Source: Anisus vortex
Taxonomy: Eukaryota; Mollusca; Gastropoda; Planorbidae
Reading direction: 5' to 3'
Length of the DNA: 64,000 nt
NCBI GenBank assembly: GCA_949126835.1
Contig: OX421502.1
Location: forward strand, 32,965,227-33,029,226
The notes beneath the pieces were generated by a model. The model ran no database searches. It saw nothing but the letters and a program-made list of their open reading frames with translations, and was not told the DNA's origin. This document shows positions 10,270 through 22,990 of the stretch, piece by piece. The stretch's first letter is position 1. Every line of letters starts with the position of its first letter. The position numbers and the translations under genes were made by a program.

Positions 10270-10410
10270 ATTCTTATAAATTTACAAACGTGCCTTCTAG
10301 ATAGAAGATTATTACTTCCTAGGTCCAAAACTCCTGCAGGCGGTAGGACTAGAACCCAGGACGTTTAGTTGACAGTCCGGTGTACTAACCACAGTGCCAG
10401 CCTGTCCGAT
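10270..10410 (-). repeat. tRNA-derived SINE, family A, antisense copy
   Basis: Contains AGATAGAAGATTATTAC, CCAAAACTCCTGCAGGCGG, AGAACCCAGGACG and AGTTGACAGTCCGGT, the reverse complement of the SINE at 40501-40683 including its A-box region. Diverged. Confidence 0.65.
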
Positions 10411-12519
10411 GCATGATTAGTTGTTTAAGGCCTATTTATTCTGGGTGTTTGTTTGAAAAGATCAAACTGTTTAGCCTTTATTTTTTACAAAAGCATCTGC
10501 TGATCGTATTGACTTCAATAACCTGTTTGTTTGTTTTCGTTTAATGTCGAATAGCATTTAATTTACTGAGAGAAATATTCATATTGAAATAAATTCAATT
10601 TCAGATCAAGCCCTAGATCACTGACCTATAAGCTTATATTCAATTAGGGTTAGGTGCCATCAGGGGTTGTCGGAAGTCCGGAAGTCGATCTTTTAACTCG
10701 GTTGAATTTAAATAAGCTTAGTTATTAAGCCACAACCAGCGTTATTATGCTGTTCTTTACTGCTCGTCAACTGGGAAACTTGAAACAGTTCCGACCTAGT
10801 GTATTTTGAAAACTGTTTTGCGTAGGCCTAAAGAACGCTATTTCAATCACAGAATGCAAATTTAACAGATTGCGCAATCTTTTTTTTTTATTTAAGGGAA
10901 AAAACTGTCCGCAATACTGTTTTGACTACATCGACCTGGTTACTCTCTTTATCGATGCTTTTACACATGGTCCTGTTTAACTAATGTAGCAGGCCAAACA
11001 TTTTCATTAATACAAAAAAAAGAAACCTAAACATTTGGTGATAGTGGGTCAGTTAATAGGCCCCTACATTAATAGAATGAACTGATTTGAACATGATTGA
11101 AACTAAGCCTGATTAAGAACACAATATAAAAGAAGCATTCCTGTCTCAGATTACTAAACTTTTTCTTAACAGATAACTAAAAACACGTGGCCCCAATAAT
11201 AGTTTAACACAATCGAATAAAGTTAGCCCTCAGTAGTAGACCTAGACTACTTTTTATTATGGGTGTCTTTATTATGCCCTCTCCTCCTTCTTGTTTTTTT
11301 ACCCCAAAATCAAAAGTAAAAATCCACATGTAGACTCTATTGCATTAAAATTGCATACAGCTTCGATTCTTTCGAAAATTGCCCTTTTAGTGATTGTTTA
11401 TTGAAAGAAGTTTTAGTTCTAGAATTTAGTAAAGGAAACTGTAGGTCTTTAACTACGATATATCTACTATTAATTAATTATTAGGCCTATTATTGTTGTT
11501 GATGATGTATAATTAGCCCTTCTATAAAAAGGCATATAGTAAAACATTTTGTATGATTTAGACCGCAATTGTGTATGATTAGGGCCAATTATATCGATGG
11601 AACTAATGTATAGTCTATATGTAGACCTAGGCCGGGGCTGAACTACGCTGCTTAGTTAATTAAAGTAGGCCTATCTTTTCAAGATGATGATAATATTTAT
11701 AAGTTCTTGGACACCTTTTTATTGCGCGATTAGACAATAATCTGTTGCTTTTTTTATAGTCACCAAAAGTGAAGATGCCTTTTTTTATCTCCTGCTTAAA
11801 GCTTAACTTTTAATTACTGCGCATAATATAAAGATTGTGCATTCTGTTCTATAGGCCCATAGATCTATATTCTGTGATTCCAACTAAACTTTCTTTACAT
11901 TTTCCTAGTGGGAAATATTCTAGTTTACTTCTTGGTGAATCTCCGAAAAAGGCTGAAACGTTACCGAGTTATGGGTTTTAAAAGTTTTCATTAACGCATA
12001 TAGATCAGTGACGATTGCCGACAACGCCAGATGGCACTTTTTCTCCTTTCTCTTATTGAGGCTCTTTCCAGTTAATATATATAGCTCAGTGCCACAAAGC
12101 TCGCACGATCTTAGGACTGTACCACAGAGCCGTAACCCACGCATGGTTCCAAGACTGTGCCAAAATGTAAACAACAACATTGCATTAAGTGCCAAGTACA
12201 AAGATTCGATCCACTCCCACTAACTATGACAATAATTACCCGCCTCAACTAATGCGATGCTGTGGTTTCGCCACACACACACTCACACACAGTCCTAACC
12301 GAAGCCAACACAACTATACAACTATAGTGTGCCGAGAATTCTAAAAATAACCACGTCCGTCAATCTCCCCACCCTGCTACCTTGCCCCTCCATTCTCTTT
12401 CTATCCCCGAATCTCGATGCTGAAAAAAAAAAGAAAAAAAATAAGGGCCTTTATTTATTGATGTTGACTTTTTCGGAAATTCCCAGCAATTTTCTTTTCA
12501 ATTTTTTATAGTTTACACT
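10411..12519. other. AT-rich intergenic, no gene seen
   Basis: I saw no exon with flanking splice sites and recognisable protein, no tRNA and no clear transposon ends. A short open frame at 11920-12223 on both strands lacks coding features, and a CA-rich patch lies near 12270-12295. Confidence 0.45.
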
Positions 12520-12630
12520 TAAAGACGTTCCTTCTAGATAGAAAATTATTACGCCCACTAGGCCCAAAACTCCAGCAGGGCGGCAGGGATCGGTCGGCGG
12601 CAAGGCTAGAACCCGAGAAACAAGCTTACT
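12520..12630 (-). repeat. tRNA-derived SINE, family A, antisense copy
   Basis: Carries ACGTTCCTTCTAGATAGAAA, CACTAGGCCCAAAACTCC, GGGCGGCAGGGATCGG and GCTAGAACCCG, matching the antisense of the SINE at 40501-40683. The head (A-box side) is missing. Confidence 0.7.
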
Positions 12631-14455
12631 CTAAGCCTTTTATAGAAATATTTTCTTGGATGAAATGGTGTCTAACCCCCTCCCACATAAACACACTCAC
12701 ACATCCAAAACCCACACGTGGTCATAAATGAGCCATAAAATAAAGTTTTGTTTGATTTAATGAACTCGAAGATCAAAGTTTATTGATTTTATTTCTTGAC
12801 CAGATTTCTGTTTCCACTCTGCGGGATGTTGAAGAGAGAGCGCTTGTTGTTGTTGTTGTTTTCCCGGGAATGTTACCGTTCCCGAGAAAACCAACAAACG
12901 AAATAAATAAAACAAATACCTGATATTTGAAACTAGCAATGACAACAGAACTGCGTCAAACAAGTCAAATAAGCTTACTAGTGTTAACAGCATCGACATA
13001 ATAATAATTTTTTTAAAGTAATGGCCTCCTTATAAAAAAAAACCAAATTGTTATGTGGAAGATAAGCACAGACAGAGTTTAATCAAAAGATACACATCTA
13101 TGATTATGCCTAGACATAGGCGTGTAATCTTATATGTATATGTGAATCTTATTAAGCTATTGTAATTTTTGTCTTTTAATCAATATAACGCTTACGGATC
13201 TATAGATTACAATAGTGCACTGTGTGGTTTATTGCAAGGCTAACGTGTCGCATTACTTTTCGTATAGGCCTAACGTTCGGCTAGCAAGGCTATAATTTTT
13301 CACAAACAGGTTTTAAATTCTCTTTTATAACGTTTAGTTTTATTTTGATTTACATTTTTTTTGGCCCCTATAAAAGCCCTGTAATAAAAACTGTACATCT
13401 TGCTGCATTCATAATAAGTTTATATTATTATAAGTTATGGTGATGGTGGCGCTACTTCTATAACGCGTCTTTTTCTACTCTTTACTATTTTGACAGTTTG
13501 GGGTTGGTAAACGAAGCTAGTTTATATTTTCAGACTCTTAATGTCTGAGGCAAGCAATTCCAATGTTTAGGCGCTACAGATTCAATTGACTGCATTCTAA
13601 AAGACTTCTTTTAATGCCCACCCACACAGGTAGCTCACTAAGTTATAAGTTGGGACTGTGGCGAAGAGAGAAGCCATTTTGAAGACACAATCCTAGGAAT
13701 ACAGTCTTTCTTGCTGCCGAAAGCTTTCGTTTATTTAAATTCACTCGGACATGCAATTTACAATTATATTTCTCTAAATTTATGTACCTATCCTAATTTT
13801 TTAACAACTTTGTGAAAATAATTTTTTATTTGTGCATGCACATTATTAACAAACAAAAATTAAACGAGAAAAGACTGTGTTTTGTTAAGATGGAGGTACC
13901 TATTAATTAAAAAAATGTGAAAGGTCAAGAAAAATCAACTCGAGCAATGACCTGTTGAATTTTGTTTGCTGCTTATCCACGAGTTGTCGTTCTTAGATTT
14001 CCACCTGAGATTAATGACAAGGGCAAACACGACCATACGTTGTTGACTGTTTGAAATTGAAAGTAATTAATCAGGCCCAATATTTTAGCTTCATAGAAAA
14101 CGAGCATTATAATAATATAATAAGTGCATGTCTCAAAAATTACCATTTGCATTAATCCGGACACGAGTCAGTGTCGCAGAAATATTGCAAGGTGAAGAGG
14201 GAAAAAAAGGGGGGGGGCAAATACTACTAGGTAGGGGGGGGGGGGGGGAAATGCACGGATAGAAAAGCGTTTTATATTTAAATTTAAAAAAAAATAACGT
14301 GTTTGTAAGTACCATCTTATTTATTTGCAATTAAAGCAAATAAACTTTCTTTTTAATGGTTAATGTCTAAAACATTTTGTTATATAATTCTCAAGATAAA
14401 ATTGAGTTTCCTGCTATAAATTCATTACATTTGTATCTCTTAAATAATGCATGGT
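12631..14455. other. AT-rich intergenic, no gene seen
   Basis: I see nothing gene-like here. It includes a TTG run near 12845 and two long G tracts at 14210-14218 and 14234-14248. Confidence 0.4.
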
Positions 14456-15270
14456 ATCAGCAACTTGACTGATCCCGTACCGACTTACGGCCCCGAAAGG
14501 TTTCGCCCTCTATACAATCACTCTCACGTCAAGCATGAAAGCAGAGTACAGACCAGCTGTAGTCTAGTCAAGTAAAAGATAAAGAATCCCGTCGGACCAA
14601 ATTGATCCTTAGCTGTAGTCTAGGCCGACCGTGGATGAGAGGCAATGCGAGAAAACTGAACAAGCTCCTCCTTAACTTGCAAGGCTCGGAAAGCATACCG
14701 CTACCGGGTGTATTGTCCCAACCGTTCCCTACAGCCGAAATTGACCACACTTGACCGCCTTCAGAGATCAGAATGTACGAAACTCTGATCCTAGCCAGAA
14801 AGCCGAGAAGGGTTCGCAGTGATGTGACATCCCACACGTTGTGTAGAGAAGTCATTTTTGTATCTTTTTTTTTTAATTTAGAGGAAGCGCGTAGATCTTT
14901 CATTCAAGCCCCTCCTGGTGGCGTGTTAACTCCGCCTGTTTAAGAATATCCACATGGTCACCCGAAAGGGGTGTCTGTCGTGGAGCAGCTAGTTACGCCC
15001 CTGTACAATCACCCTCATGAGCAAGCATGGGAGCCAAGTGTAGGTAGCTGTAGTCCAGCTGGCCATGTGGAGAGCCAGGGAGGGAGAAGGCTGAGCAGGG
15101 TCCCTGTCTCACAGGGATGGACAACGTATCACTACCAGGTGTAACGACACGGTCGTTTCCACTAGCTAAGGTTCGTGTACCAACTACCAACACAACTTGA
15201 CCACTATTTGTAACGCTGAGTGGCTCTGCAAGTGTACGGTATGTCGATCTTATAAATAGGGCCATGGTCT
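14455..15270 (-). repeat. Two diverged direct copies of a GC-richer dispersed repeat
   Basis: The segments 14490-14900 and 14985-15265 resemble each other on the minus strand. Both carry a reading GQV, then NDR/GWDN, then TPGS plus LS, then a basic-plus-FS segment, and both share plus-strand TACAATCAC, CATGA, AGCTGTAGTC and ACCGGGTGTA/ACCAGGTGTA. Between them, near 14562-14612, is the antisense 3' end of SINE family B (CCGTCGGACCAAATTGATCC). I cannot name the family. The two open frames are probably repeat-derived rather than genes. Confidence 0.45.
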
Positions 15271-15349
15271 ATTATATTGCTTTCGACTTTGGTTTGCTTT
15301 TTTGCTGTTTGGTATTAACTTAAAGCGTAAGTGATACGTTTTTATTATA

Positions 15350-15570
15350 CAAACGGGGTATTTATTGTAATGTTTGAAAAAGTACATGTAGATGTTTCAT
15401 TTATATTTATATAACATTTATTTAATTTTCAACTGTCTTTTTATCTTATCATTTTATAGCTATAGTTTTAAATGTAAGTTAAACATTTTTTTAATAAAGG
15501 AAAATTAGAAAACGTACATAATTTTATTTAACTCTAAAAAGAACGGGTTAATTATCTCCCTTTAATTGCA
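15350..15570 (+). repeat. Fragment related to the hAT-like element pair at 54816-56929
   Basis: TTATTGTAATGTTTGAAAA, TTTAATTTTCAACT and GGGTTAATTATCTCCCTTTA occur in the same order as at 55320-55503. The ends with the inverted repeats are missing. Confidence 0.55.
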
Positions 15571-15648
15571 GGCCCTCAAGAAAACATTGACAACAATCAC
15601 ACGGCGCAAACTGACATGGCTCGGCCATGTGTTGCGGCAAACAACCTG
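15571..15648 (+). pseudogene. RTE-like LINE fragment
   Basis: Reads LKKTLTTITRRKLTWLGHVL, which matches IKRRKLTWFGHVVR in the longer LINE remnant at 20945-21665. Only about 26 codons remain. Confidence 0.6.
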
Positions 15649-16489
15649 TAATAAATTTGTTTTAAAATTACTTATATTTTTGTTTACTTAAAGAAGATGA
15701 CCTTAAAAACTATTTTTTATGTAATTAGTATCTTTCAATTAATGAGCGCCTTGTCCTTGAATACTTTTCGCTAATCTGTCAATGTCGGATACATATTTAG
15801 TAACTTCTGTGTGGTCAAGTGTAAGTGACTTCTTTGCATGCTTAAAACAGCTTTCATGTGCGATAAAATCTAATCACAAGTTTAAGTTGAACCAAAAGCT
15901 GAAAGTAGAGCGAATGCCTCTTATTTTGATATCTATATTTTAATTGCTTAAAATTCAACTTGCAGCATTTTAAAATCGCCGATAACCCACCACATTTAAG
16001 AAAAATATCCACATCTATAAGGATGTAATAAGATCAAGCAAGCCAGGCATGATGTGATATGAAATCAGGATTCCATATATTTGAAATTCTTGCCTTTGTT
16101 TAGAAAACTCTGGTTTGGGTGCTTTTATGTACTTTTGAAAAAGCCTATCTATCCTAATATATGCCTTAAATTAGGGAAGTATTTAAATGTATTGAAATTG
16201 ATTTCACTGCAAGATATGTCGAATTTCAATGTAATTCCAATGGTTTAACAGTTCAAGTGCTGTATGGCCCCGTACTTGTAAATGCAATTTCTTAAACTCA
16301 CTAAAATGTGTCGTTGTGTCTTTCAAATAGTATTGTAATCGGGTTAAAAATAATCAAGTCTTTTCTAGTGTCTGTGTGTGAGGGGGGGGGGAGGTAACAA
16401 ATTGTTGGCATAATTTTATAGGGGTGGGGTTCTCAAAAAGTTTGACAATTAATTGTTGACAAGGGGGAGGAGTGGTATAAGAAAAATTG

Positions 16490-16770
16490 TTGACATAATT
16501 AATGGACGTCCCCTTATTTAACAAAATGCTCAAATGTCCAGTGTTGTCGGTGGATTTAGCCTACAATCTTTCTTTTCTTAAGTAATATTAGACTAATTGA
16601 AATAAAAAAACTTTTTTGTTAAAAAAAGGTATAGACTAACTGGAGAATCGAACCCGGGTCGACCGCATGTCAGACTGATACGTTATCCACTCGGCTAGCC
16701 AAGACACATGTGCTAAGTCAAATTGCAAAGGTAAAATATGAGGCAATAAGGTCACGTGTCTTGAAATAAT
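16490..16770 (-). repeat. Dispersed repeat with a tRNA-like segment, copy 1
   Basis: The minus strand of 16625-16712 reads like a tRNA: GGCTAGCCGAGTGGATAACG (A-box-like) and CCCGGGTTCGATTCTCCAG (B-box-like). Flanking sequence (TTATTTAACAAAAT, AGACACATGT) is shared with 43010-43280. The same context in two places argues for a tRNA-derived repeat rather than a functional tRNA gene. Confidence 0.5.
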
Positions 16771-16822
16771 AAACCAATCTGATTGGTTAAACACACACAA
16801 AGAGCTTTATATAATATAGGGT

Positions 16823-16976
<154 letters not shown>

Positions 16977-16979
16977 GTC

Positions 16980-17250
16980 ACGGTAGCCTAGAAGCACGCT
17001 CGACTAGCGTATCGAAAGGTCCGGGTTCGAATACTGGTGAAGGCTAGAATTTGTTATCGGGCCTGGAGGGTGTCCCCGAGATGGGATAAGTAAAGTCCGC
17101 TGGACGTTGTGCTGGCCACAGACGCAGTCTCCTAGTAGGCCTATCTCATCATGGCCACGGAAACTTGTGACCGCTGCTTCACACGCATTAGTGGCCAACT
17201 TGCTTTCCCTTGGATGCTTTTTTTTTCTCCTAATTTTAGTTCGGTTTTGG
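16980..17250 (+). repeat. tRNA-derived SINE, family B
   Basis: Starts CACGGTAGCCTAGAAGCACG, then CCGGGTTCGAATAC (B box), GGCCTGGAGGGTGTCC, TAAAGTCCGCTGGACGTTGT and CATGGCCACGGAAAC. Same order as copies at 37226, 39533, 61492 and 63851. Confidence 0.85.
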
Positions 17251-18461
17251 GCCGTTTTGGTGCAATACAGCAAACCGTTTAGCTGAACTTTGATTCGCAC
17301 TATCCTTTAAATAAACCTTTCGCACGTTTGGTGAAGTATTTTACCTGATACTTCTCTTTTTTATGCTCGGTCAATTACTTCATTTGATACGTTACAGTTT
17401 TACTTTTGGTCAAGTACATTGTTAGATGATAGATGAATTGATTTATTTATGTTTGGTTTAGTACTAAGCTTGGTGCTTTACTTTTTTTTTTAACGTTTAG
17501 TCAAGTTCTTTGCTTAGCGTTTTACTTTTTATTATGTACGTTTAGTCAAGTTCTTTGCTTAGCGTTTTACTTTTTATTTTTTTACGTTTGGTCAAGTAAG
17601 TAAGGTATAAACATATACTTAGATTAGCTTTTAGAAAAGGCTAATATTTGCTCATAGATCAATTAGCAACTGGTTGTAAAACCGATATTTGTATAACTAC
17701 GAGCGTTTAAAACTAAAGAAAAACAAAGAGACAACTGTAAATATATAACTTAGTAGACAATTGTAGAACAAAGAGACAAATATATAGCAGAGAGACAAAG
17801 AGATAAGTGTTAAAAAATAGAGACAATTATTGTATAACAAAAAGACAAATATCTACTAAGGAGATATAATATACATAGCACTAAGACAAAAATCTAATAT
17901 AAAGACAAATATGTAACAAAGAGACAAATGCAGTTCAATACACATTTTCCAAAACAAAATACACGTTCCTACAAAAACAATAATGTCTTCATATTAAATC
18001 ATTTACCCAATTCTTTTAGGACTTGGTGCTATAGTTTCACACTTTAAAGCTTATAGTCTATAGTTTCATTTATAAAAAAAACAACTGAAAGTTCTTACCC
18101 GATACAGAAAGTACACTAAGTCGTTTATGCCTGCATGCCACTAGACTCAAGATTTATGTTAAAATAACAAACGTCTTACCTTTCATAGCCAGAGACCAAC
18201 CAGCCTTTCTGAATCAGCCTTGACCTGCAGATATATATTACTCTTAAATGTCTAAGCTGGATTCCAGTATGACCGCCGATTGTCTGTCACACATGGTGGG
18301 GGGAGGGGGGGGGGAACAAAAACTCCGACTGCGCATATCGCACTGCCTTCTCGTCATATCGATACCAAGTCTGCAAGACGTTCTAATAAGAACATTTCCT
18401 CGTCGATAGTAATCTCAGGCGAAATGGGGAAATGGAAAACTGAAGCGATAACTAGTTTGTG
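17251..18461. other. AT-rich intergenic, no gene seen
   Basis: Simple T-rich and A-rich sequence with loose internal repetition of AAAGAGACAAAT-like units between 17720 and 17930 and of TTTAGTCAAGTTCTTTGC between 17500 and 17600. I see no gene. Confidence 0.45.
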
Positions 18462-18836
18462 AATTCTGTACACAGCAAGGTTGTGGTACTCTTCTGTACA
18501 CAGCCAGGTTGTGGTACTGTTCTGTATACAGCCAGGTTGTGATACTTTTCTGTACACAGCCAGGTTGTGGTACTCTTCTGTACACATCCAGATTGTGGTA
18601 CTTTTCTGTGCAAAGCCAGGTTGTGGTACTCTTCTGTACTCTGTACACAGCCAAGTTGTGGTACTCTTCTGTAAACAGCCAGGTTGTGGTACTCTTCTGT
18701 AAAGAGCCAGGTTGTGATACTCTTCTGTAAACAGCCAGGTTGGGGTACTCTTCTGTAAACAGCCAGGTTGTGGTACTCTTCTGTAAAGAGCCAGGTTGTG
18801 GTACTCTTCTGTAAACAGCCAGGTTGTGGCACTCTT
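18462..18836 (+). repeat. 28-bp minisatellite, about 13 copies
   Basis: The unit GGTTGTGGTACTCTTCTGTA plus CACAGCCA repeats with point changes, and one copy carries a short internal duplication (CTGTACTCTGTACAC near 18634). Open frames on both strands across it are repeat artefacts. Confidence 0.95.
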
Positions 18837-19984
18837 TATAGATCTGTGAGTGCTAAGCCTACTAAGGTCGACTGAGGGTAAATAGAATTGGGTAAGTGTC
18901 ACCGAGTGTGGATGATTTCAGATTTAGACTATCATACACATAAAAACGTGTAAAAAAAATTAAGTTGGCCAATTTAGACTTATTTTCTTTGACTGATTTA
19001 TATTGTATGCAATCGTGTTTTCTTTCATTCATGGATCTACTAGGCCACTGTTAAAGACTCCAACATCTCTCCCCTCAAAAGATTTGTATTTGTATAAAAA
19101 TAAACACCATTAATGAATGCTATTTAATCTACATAGTCAACAGGCACATTAAATAAAGCTTATTAGTAAATGGGGAAGAAGAGGGGATCAATATGAAGAC
19201 TACTTGTAAGATTCTAAACTAAAACCATACCAGACTGCTAAGTGGGAAATATCAGCCATAAATAAAAATAATTTCGATTGAAAGTCTTTTATGATTTGTG
19301 CCGCACCGTCGTGTGATTTTCCAATAAATCCATGAGGTTGATGAACTTGTTACATTAATAATACGCTCTATTATTTCCCCTGTTTTCCATATTCCCCCAG
19401 ATGGCGTTCCCAGGAACGAAAACCCTGTTAACTTTGTGGAAATGACTGGAAACTAATATTATATTAACAAAAGCTAACTCCCTTCGCATGGACGGTGCAA
19501 TTGCTATAAGTGGCGGTGTTTTGTGTTTGTGTGTGTCAGTGAGTGTGTGGGTATAAGTGCAGTGGTATAAGTGTCTGTGTTTATGTTTGAGTGGTCGTGG
19601 GTGTGTGTGTGAGTGCCCAGTGTAAGTGTACGTGAGTATGTGTGTGTTTATTATGTGTTAGGATTATATATACCGTATATTTGCGACTGTTTGTGATTTT
19701 GCAGGATATAAAGTAGGCATAAGCCTAACGAAGTAGGCCTAATTGACATGACCACCATAAGAAAATAAATTCACACTAGTTTTCATTTTATCATTATAAG
19801 CTTAATATGTTATGACATATGATATAAGACACGATATTATGTAGAAAATGTAAACTTTTTGTAAAATGTATAATAAATGTAAAAATTGTAAAGAAAACAA
19901 GATTGACAAATTTTTGGGTTATATACATGCTTTTCTTTTTATACATCAGTGACTTTAAGCAGAAACAGATGGCCTAATGTAGGC
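18837..19984. other. AT-rich intergenic with GT-rich patch, no gene seen
   Basis: GT/TG-rich low complexity at 19500-19660. The rest is AT-rich. No supported gene. Confidence 0.45.
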
Positions 19985-20085
19985 CAGGGGTCAGCAATCT
20001 TTTCATAATAGTGTCATTAGTGTCCCAAAGTGGGATTAATATTTCATTCAGCGTGCCAACAGCCTAAAAGTCATCCTGATATATA
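19985..20085 (-). mobile_element. hAT-type MITE fragment, related to 3679-3882
   Basis: CAGGGGTCAGCAATCTTTTC, then CCCAAAGTGGGATT, then AGCGTGCCAACAGCCTAAAA and GTCATCCT follow the reverse complement of the MITE at 3679-3882. The other end is not seen. Confidence 0.55.
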
Positions 20086-20649
20086 AAGTGTTAAATTTCT
20101 TGTAGAATAGATCTATATTTGAATTGCATTTTCTGGGAGTCTTCCGCGTGCTATTGAAAATTGCCAGATACTTCTTCAGAATTAGTAAACCTTCCTATTT
20201 TCTCCCTTCGATATCCCAAATAACGTGGACAGGCAGAGCCGTATATAGGATTGTGGGGGCTCTGTTCCCAAGGGACAAATTTATGTGGGGGCACTCTCGT
20301 GGACTCGACCCTGCCAGTGTCACTTAACAATCAAATGTGATTTCCCATTCACAGTATTTGTTCATTGTGCTCTTCTACAACAGCACTGTTCTAATTGCCG
20401 AAAGAAAAGACTAAAGTTTTTATTTTGGAATGTGTGGGGCCCCTTTTGTGTGGCGGCCCCTGTTCCATAAAAACATGTAGAACATGCCTAAATACTCCTC
20501 TGTGGACAGGTACGGCATGGGAATGATGATAACTCCAATCTGCAGCCTATTCAACGCGATTAGGTGTCACCAAGTTATCTACTCTAGATGCCATCACTAA
20601 GCAACCATACTATAATGCCTAAAACAAAAAAAGGACGAGCCTTCCGGCT

Positions 20650-20920
20650 CTTAATATATACGTCCAGGGCGTAACGATATTCAGGGGTGGACCAAGGAGG
20701 AAGGGCATACCAAGGTCCTGCCCGGGTGCCGTGTAACAAAGGGTACGGTCTCCGCAGCCAGATGCACTACATTACGATTCCACACTGTGGAATTCCAAGC
20801 GTATTATTATCGTGGTGGCTCGCTCGTATAGCCTACCTGCACTGTCGTCCGGTAGCACAAATCTTGCTGGATGATTGTATGCCATTCGTTTCGGTCCTGC
20901 GCTGCACTCTACAAGAGACA
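20650..20920 (-). repeat. Unassigned retroposon family (455-bp type), antisense partial copy
   Basis: CCTTCCGGCTCTTA, GGGCGTAACG, TCGTGGTGGCTCGC and CCGGTAGCACAAATC are antisense matches to the element at 45349-45802 (TTACGCCCC, GCGAGCCACCACGA, GATTTGTGCTACCGG). The head is lost and it abuts a LINE remnant. Confidence 0.6.
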
Positions 20921-20924
20921 AGCC

Positions 20925-21665
20925 GGTCCAATCCTTGATGTCAAAACATCAGGAGCATACGGAATGGAAATCAGCTCAAAAAAAATAAAATCAAAATAAT
21001 GATCAACACCACAGATGCCAAAAGTGCAAACATTATAATGAATAATGACCCAACAACAACTAGAAGAAGTAAAGAATTTCAAATAACTATAACTATAGGA
21101 GCCACCCTATTCGCAGACGGAAGCTGTAAGGCAGAAATTCGAGCCAGGATTGGGTAAGCAATCTGGCCCAGCGAAAGCATTTGTCTCACAACAAAGCTCA
21201 GGCTTTATAGATCCCTTGTGAAAACCATTGTTCTGTACGGATGAGACCTGGACACTATATACACTGAACACAAATTACAGGCATTCGAAAATAAATACAT
21301 GAGAAAAAACCTTCGAATCTTCTACCTAGAATACAGGACTAATATGAGTATGCCTGGGACAGACTATCATCAATTGCGAGCCGTCAAGAAACCATCATGG
21401 CAACAATCAAGCGGCGCAAGCTGACATGGTTCGGTCATGTGGTGCGGCATAATAATCTGCCAAAAACCATCCTCCAATCAGGCACTGTAGGGTGGACGTC
21501 GGAGCATAAATGCTGTTTCGGCAACATTAGGCCTACCTAAAAGATTGGACAAAGCTGCAAATGACTGAACTATTGACAGCCGCTCAAGATAGGCAAAAAT
21601 GGAGAAAGACGGCTGCTGAGGTGTATATTCACTCCCCCCCCCCCTAACGACAGTCAAGGATGCAG
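20925..21665 (+). pseudogene. RTE-like LINE reverse-transcriptase C-terminal remnant
   Basis: In shifting frames it reads AYGMEISAKK, DGSCKAEIRARIG, TKLRLYRSLVKTIVLYG, LQAFENKYMRKNLRIFYLEY, ATIKRRKLTWFGHVVRH, then LTAAQDRQKWRKTAAE. This is the order of the C-terminal part of RTE-type ORF2. Stops (for example in the LYG-stop-TWT region near 21244) and small deletions make it non-functional. Confidence 0.8.
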
Positions 21666-22430
21666 AGCCCACACAAGCCTATGTAGCGTCCCAGGGCAAA
21701 ATTTTCAGCGACGCCCCCTTGCGTAGGCTTGCTGTAACTGCTTTGTTTAGCGCTATATTTATACTATATTTGCCGCCCCTAGAAATGTCGCCCCAGGGCA
21801 TATGCCCCCTATGCTCCCCCCCCCCCCAATGTGAGGGTACTGCAAGGATGTGATGATGACAAGCACTACAGCTGGTGAACAAAATTGCAATGGAGTCATA
21901 TCTTGTGACCGTCAACTTTTGTATGAATAGACAATAAGCTCTCTGTAATTGATATATATGTTAGTGTCATCGAAAAAAATAAACCAAGTAATGGTAGCAT
22001 TAGTTGACTAAAAATGAAAAGAGATAATAATGTATGATGATACATTAATTCAGTGTCACACTAAAACATTAATATAACATATATTGCAGTAAATAAATGC
22101 GACCGAATATTTAATTATTTTATTTAATAAATAAACCTAAATAAAAAGAAGTTTAAGAATTTGAATATTTCTTTTTTTTTTTTAAATGGTTGCAATTGTT
22201 TTTTCTGGCAACTTAAAATATTTATTCATAATAAAATTATTGTAAAATACACGATAGCTTTAAATTGTAATTAAATTAAAATGACAAAATAATCTGGATT
22301 AAATAAATGACATCTGTGTGTCATGAGCGTGGCAGATTTCATATTTGTGAGTTAAGGTAATACTTGAAAAGTAAGACACGGCGTAAGCTAAATATCAAAT
22401 ACAAGAGCTTTGGCTTCTGTAGGTTTAGAG
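21666..22430. other. Repeat-like GC patch then AT-rich DNA, no gene seen
   Basis: 21680-21840 has GCGTCCCAGGGCAAAATTTT, CGCCCCTAGAAATGTCGCCC and CAGGGCATATGCCCC, which look like an unplaced repeat. The rest is AT-rich. Confidence 0.35.
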
Positions 22431-22990
22431 GACTTTAGGCGTAGGCTACAGTGCCTACAGAACTAGTATACAGACTACAGTGTTGAGTATAGGCCTACTA
22501 CTCCTACTACTATTTTACTTAGGCCTACTTAATCTACTACTACATACCACATAGGCCCTATTACTAAGTATTACACAGCCTACATTCATTACATTGTTCC
22601 TCATTGTAACATACTCTGAGATTGACATAGGCATAGCCGCATAGTATAGGGCATATCGGCATATTATGGCATATGGCATATAGGATAGGTCCGATAGGAA
22701 TATAGGCAATATAGGGCATAGCATAGCCATAGGCATAGGCCTACATATATTTTTTGCATAATAAACATAGGCCTATATTATTTTTAATGATATTATTACA
22801 TTACAACATAGGCCTAGATATTATTATTAGACTAAATAGAATTTTAGAAAGCTATTACTATTCATATTTCATATTCTATATCATTTTCATATATAATATA
22901 TATATTATATTTATATATATATAGAATATAGGGCCTACAGGGCACTACAAAAAGGCTATGTAAGGCCTATATAAACATAATATATAAAAT
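22431..22990 (+). repeat. AGGCCTA / CATAGG low-complexity tract
   Basis: Dense, irregular runs of TAGGCCTA, CATAGGC and GGCATA, with TATATA blocks at 22890-22925. Open frames here (for example minus 22515-22736) are composition artefacts. Confidence 0.7.

Noticed and set aside
18354..18902. 182-aa and overlapping open frames with repeated TEEYHNLA-like units on both strands
   Set aside because: Produced by the 28-bp minisatellite. All frames stay open, there is no start or splice context, and no known repeat protein fits.
22515..22736. Minus-strand 73-aa frame rich in Met, Pro and Tyr
   Set aside because: Falls in the AGGCCTA/CATAGG low-complexity tract. Composition explains it.
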